From assembly GCA_949128115.1 (NCBI GenBank), contig OX421968.1:1550001-1614000 (forward strand): 64,000 nt of DNA. Reading direction: 5' to 3'. The notes beneath the pieces are model-generated. The model was not told the DNA's origin. It saw nothing but the letters and a program-made list of their open reading frames with translations, and did no database searches. Source of the stretch: Anaspis maculata. Lineage: Eukaryota; Arthropoda; Insecta; Coleoptera; Scraptiidae. Position numbers and translations under genes: made by a program. This document shows positions 62,812 to 64,000 of this stretch, piece after piece (the first letter of the stretch is position 1; each line of letters begins with the position of its first letter).

Positions 62812-63735
62812 GAGGAACTGGTCTGAATATGGGCTAGGCATTTAATATGGGCCCCCCCGAGGGCCCCCCGTTCATCCACGGAGCAAGTGATGCCATCTAC
62901 CAGGTGGTGTGTAAATTTACACAAACACATTGTCGATATGTATTTTACCGGCTCCCGCCGTTATTCATGTTTGTTGTTATTGAGAGATCATGACCGTTGT
63001 GAACCGCCGCATTCAATAACTTTTCGATGTCAGTTTGATTACATTATTTTCATATTCCTTTATATTATTTCATAGCTGCATATGCCTAATGCGACATGAG
63101 GAGAGTTCAAAATTTCATTTCAGAGTCATTTCAATTAAAAAAAAGACAGTTTTTTCTAAACCCGTAATTTGAATGAAAGTTGAATTGTTTGAAATATGGG
63201 CCCCCTGTGGGTCTTGAATATGGGCCAGGGCCTATATCCGGATTGAAGCAGTATTTGAACTTATTTTTGCAAGCAATTATGTCGTCATCAAAGGCTGATC
63301 AAAAATATGTACGGAAAAACTTAAACCAGATGTGTCGGCTGTGGGCACATGCGCAGCGCGCCGGGGCGGAGAAAGACGTCTATTGTACGACTTTTGCCAA
63401 AAACTTTTGCAATATCTTTTTTGTCCCTTTTCATTTTTTTGCTGAAGAGTGTTTTCCATTTTGTAGAGTGTTTATTCAGTTATTGTTATAATATTATGTT
63501 TTTTCATTGAAGTTTTTAAAGGGGCCCATATTCCACACCCTCTGGCTCAATGTCAGAAATGTGCACCATTTCATTAATTTTTTTTCATAAATACATTTTT
63601 TGTTTTTGAAGAAAATGAATGCTGGGGTTTTGTTACTAAGTCTTCACACTGTACGTAAACCTTTTCACGCAGCATCAGAATCGCAAAATTATTAAAAAAA
63701 AGCAAAATGGGGGCCCATATTCGGACCAGTTCCTC
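62812..63735. mobile_element. 924-bp MITE nested in copy 2, GAGGAACTGG termini, TA flanks
   Basis: GAGGAACTGGTCTGAATATG at 62812 is mirrored at the right end (read in reverse, GAGGAACTGGTCCGAATATG), with one mismatch in about 23 bp. TA lies on both sides (62810-62811 and 63736-63737). Copy 1 of the host element runs through this point without the insert (CGAAAATAGTA then CTACAGTGACAC). Repeated GGGCCCATATT-type words occur near both ends. Its longest frames show no domain. Confidence 0.85.
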
Positions 63736-64000
63736 TACAGTGACACTCACGACTTTAATTTTGACAAACAAGAAACTTTATACATAACAAAGCGTTCATC
63801 CGCGGAGTTACATTTCCAATAATAGTTACCAGACGTTCAACAAAGCACGCAATTTTTTCAAATCATTCCATCATGTTTAATAATCAATTCAACAATGACC
63901 GCAACGTCGTGCCAGTTTCACCACATATGCGACGCGTCACTAGTCATGTACCCCCACTTTGATAGCGCTCCGCAGCTAAGTCGACAAAGATGCATACATC

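Larger units (their letters stand above)
61303..64000. mobile_element. Long-TIR element carrying a cysteine-rich exon, copy 2 (reversed, cut by window end)
   Basis: It starts TAGTCCAGTAAAATAAGGAT and continues ACAAATTAGGGGCAGGATGA, as in copy 1. The arm 61303-62265 corresponds to the right arm of copy 1 read in reverse. The loop follows with the exon on the minus strand. The other arm begins near 63823 (TAGTTACCAGACGTTCAACA) and runs off the window. The sequence left of 61303 is unrelated to the flank of copy 1, so this is an independent insertion. A 924-bp MITE sits in the loop. Confidence 0.75.

Overview
This window looks like repeat-saturated, AT-rich, intergenic arthropod DNA. An insect is most likely and a hemipteran is possible, but I cannot prove either from sequence alone. 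The evidence for a eukaryote is a BEL/Pao LTR retrotransposon, a Jockey/I-type LINE, a Penelope-type GIY-YIG fragment, tRNA- and 5S-rRNA-derived SINEs, Tc1-type transposase remains, splice-like exon borders and many TA- or 8-bp-duplicating DNA elements. I see no complete host gene. A few short open segments could be host exons and are listed at low confidence.

Layout. 1-7.2 kb: the right half of a long inverted-repeat element, a tRNA-derived SINE, a 706-bp foldback MITE, two small coding-like segments, and an older foldback repeat split by a hAT-like element that has a clean 8-bp target duplication. 7.26-14.74 kb: a complete, very young BEL/Pao element with near-identical LTRs, a tRNA-Tyr-type primer site, one intact 1732-aa Gag-Pol frame, a polypurine tract and a TCAAG target duplication. 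15.3-15.6 kb: a foldback MITE. 16.4-25.7 kb: a large palindrome interrupted by a full-length but mutated LINE. Its core is a 2.6-kb long-terminal-inverted-repeat element whose loop carries a cysteine-rich exon.

25.8-34.4 kb: remnants of a Penelope-like element, several LINE families and a second SINE copy. 35-38 kb: a 1.07-kb palindrome and a tandem pair of about 750-bp repeats. 38.2-41.3 kb: a palindrome with short-motif arrays and another with roughly 150-bp tandem units in each arm. 42-48 kb: LINE and transposase fragments, short hairpins and long stretches that I do not recognise.

48.2-50.4 kb: a complete 2.26-kb element of the family seen at position 1. 51-54.9 kb: a 661-bp tandem duplication. 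Its first copy took two inverted insertions of one 1-kb element family, each with a different 8-bp duplication, while the second copy keeps both empty sites. 55.1-55.3 kb: a 5S-derived SINE. 57.2-60.1 kb: minisatellites, a foldback with a THAP-like segment in its loop, a possible signal-peptide exon and a perfect-looking foldback. 61.3-64 kb: a second, reversed copy of the cysteine-rich-exon element, itself interrupted by a 924-bp MITE.

Only the BEL/Pao element looks capable of autonomous movement. The most unusual material is the cysteine-rich exon carried by a long-TIR element in two copies, the motif-array elements with their empty-site paralogue, and a small hairpin family whose central sequence is better conserved than its stem.
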